NCBI GenBank assembly: GCA_029240015.1
Contig: JARBTU010000160.1
Span: forward strand, 1-5,677
DNA: 5,677 bases
Source: Oscillospiraceae bacterium
Lineage (GTDB): Bacteria; Bacillota; Clostridia; Oscillospirales; Ruminococcaceae
Direction of reading: 5' to 3'
Shown: positions 5,655 to 5,677 of the stretch, piece by piece
Layout of the letters: every line of letters begins with the position of its first letter
Position numbering within the stretch: the first letter of the stretch is position 1
Made by a program: the position numbers and the translations under genes
The notes under the pieces: generated by a model
The model's database searches: none
Seen by the model: only the letters and a program-made list of their open reading frames with translations
Told to the model about the DNA's origin: nothing

Positions 5655-5677
5655 ATGGTTAAACATATTGTATTTTG
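5655..5677 (+). CDS. Start of a probable Dabb (stress-responsive alpha/beta barrel) protein, cut by the window end
   Basis: Only seven full codons are visible, MVKHIVF, plus two bases (TG, so Trp or Cys comes next). MVKHIV followed by an aromatic or Met and Trp is the characteristic opening of small (about 100 residue) Dabb-domain proteins, dimeric ferredoxin-like barrels of mostly unknown function, in which this segment is the first beta strand. Identification from so few residues is tentative. The ribosome site is the best in the window, and the gene lies 15 bases after subunit B on the same strand, so it is probably in the exporter operon, although an internal promoter cannot be excluded. 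Confidence 0.5.

Overview
The window looks like chromosomal DNA of a low-to-moderate G+C Firmicute, most likely of the class Clostridia. The evidence is strong AGGAGG-type ribosome sites, frequent TTG and GTG starts, AT-rich intergenic DNA, the residue style of the proteins, and a paired (heterodimeric) ABC exporter. No phage, insertion sequence, CRISPR array, tRNA or rRNA is visible.

Layout. Positions 1-192 are the 3' end of a rightward gene for an unidentified protein with a very hydrophobic C-terminus. It converges on a leftward gene, and the two appear to share a bidirectional hairpin terminator (191-239). The leftward gene (1753-238) is a ComM/YifB-type magnesium-chelatase-like AAA+ ATPase. 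It is complete at both ends but interrupted by a frameshift at about 980-985, between Walker A and Walker B. The spacing of conserved residues suggests that about 20 bases were lost, not just one. A divergent AT-rich intergenic region of about 300 bp follows. It holds a good extended -10 promoter for comM, a consensus -10 box for the rightward genes, a perfect 8-bp inverted repeat just upstream of that promoter's weak -35, and a small leader hairpin.

The rightward genes form a probable operon: ABC exporter subunit A (2061-3827), ABC exporter subunit B (3867-5639), and the first codons of a third gene (from 5655) that begins like a Dabb (stress-responsive alpha/beta barrel) protein. Both exporter subunits probably start at TTG codons, downstream of the longest open frame in each case.

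The exporter subunits are complementary in the way known for TM287/288, LmrCD and BmrCD. Subunit A has an intact LSGGQ but Asp in place of the catalytic Glu and Gln in place of the switch His. Subunit B has the catalytic Glu and His but LSQGQ. The dimer should therefore have one consensus and one degenerate ATP site. The substrate cannot be read from the sequence. I see no convincing new biological system. The most informative points are the comM lesion and the unexplained regulatory repeats in front of the exporter operon.
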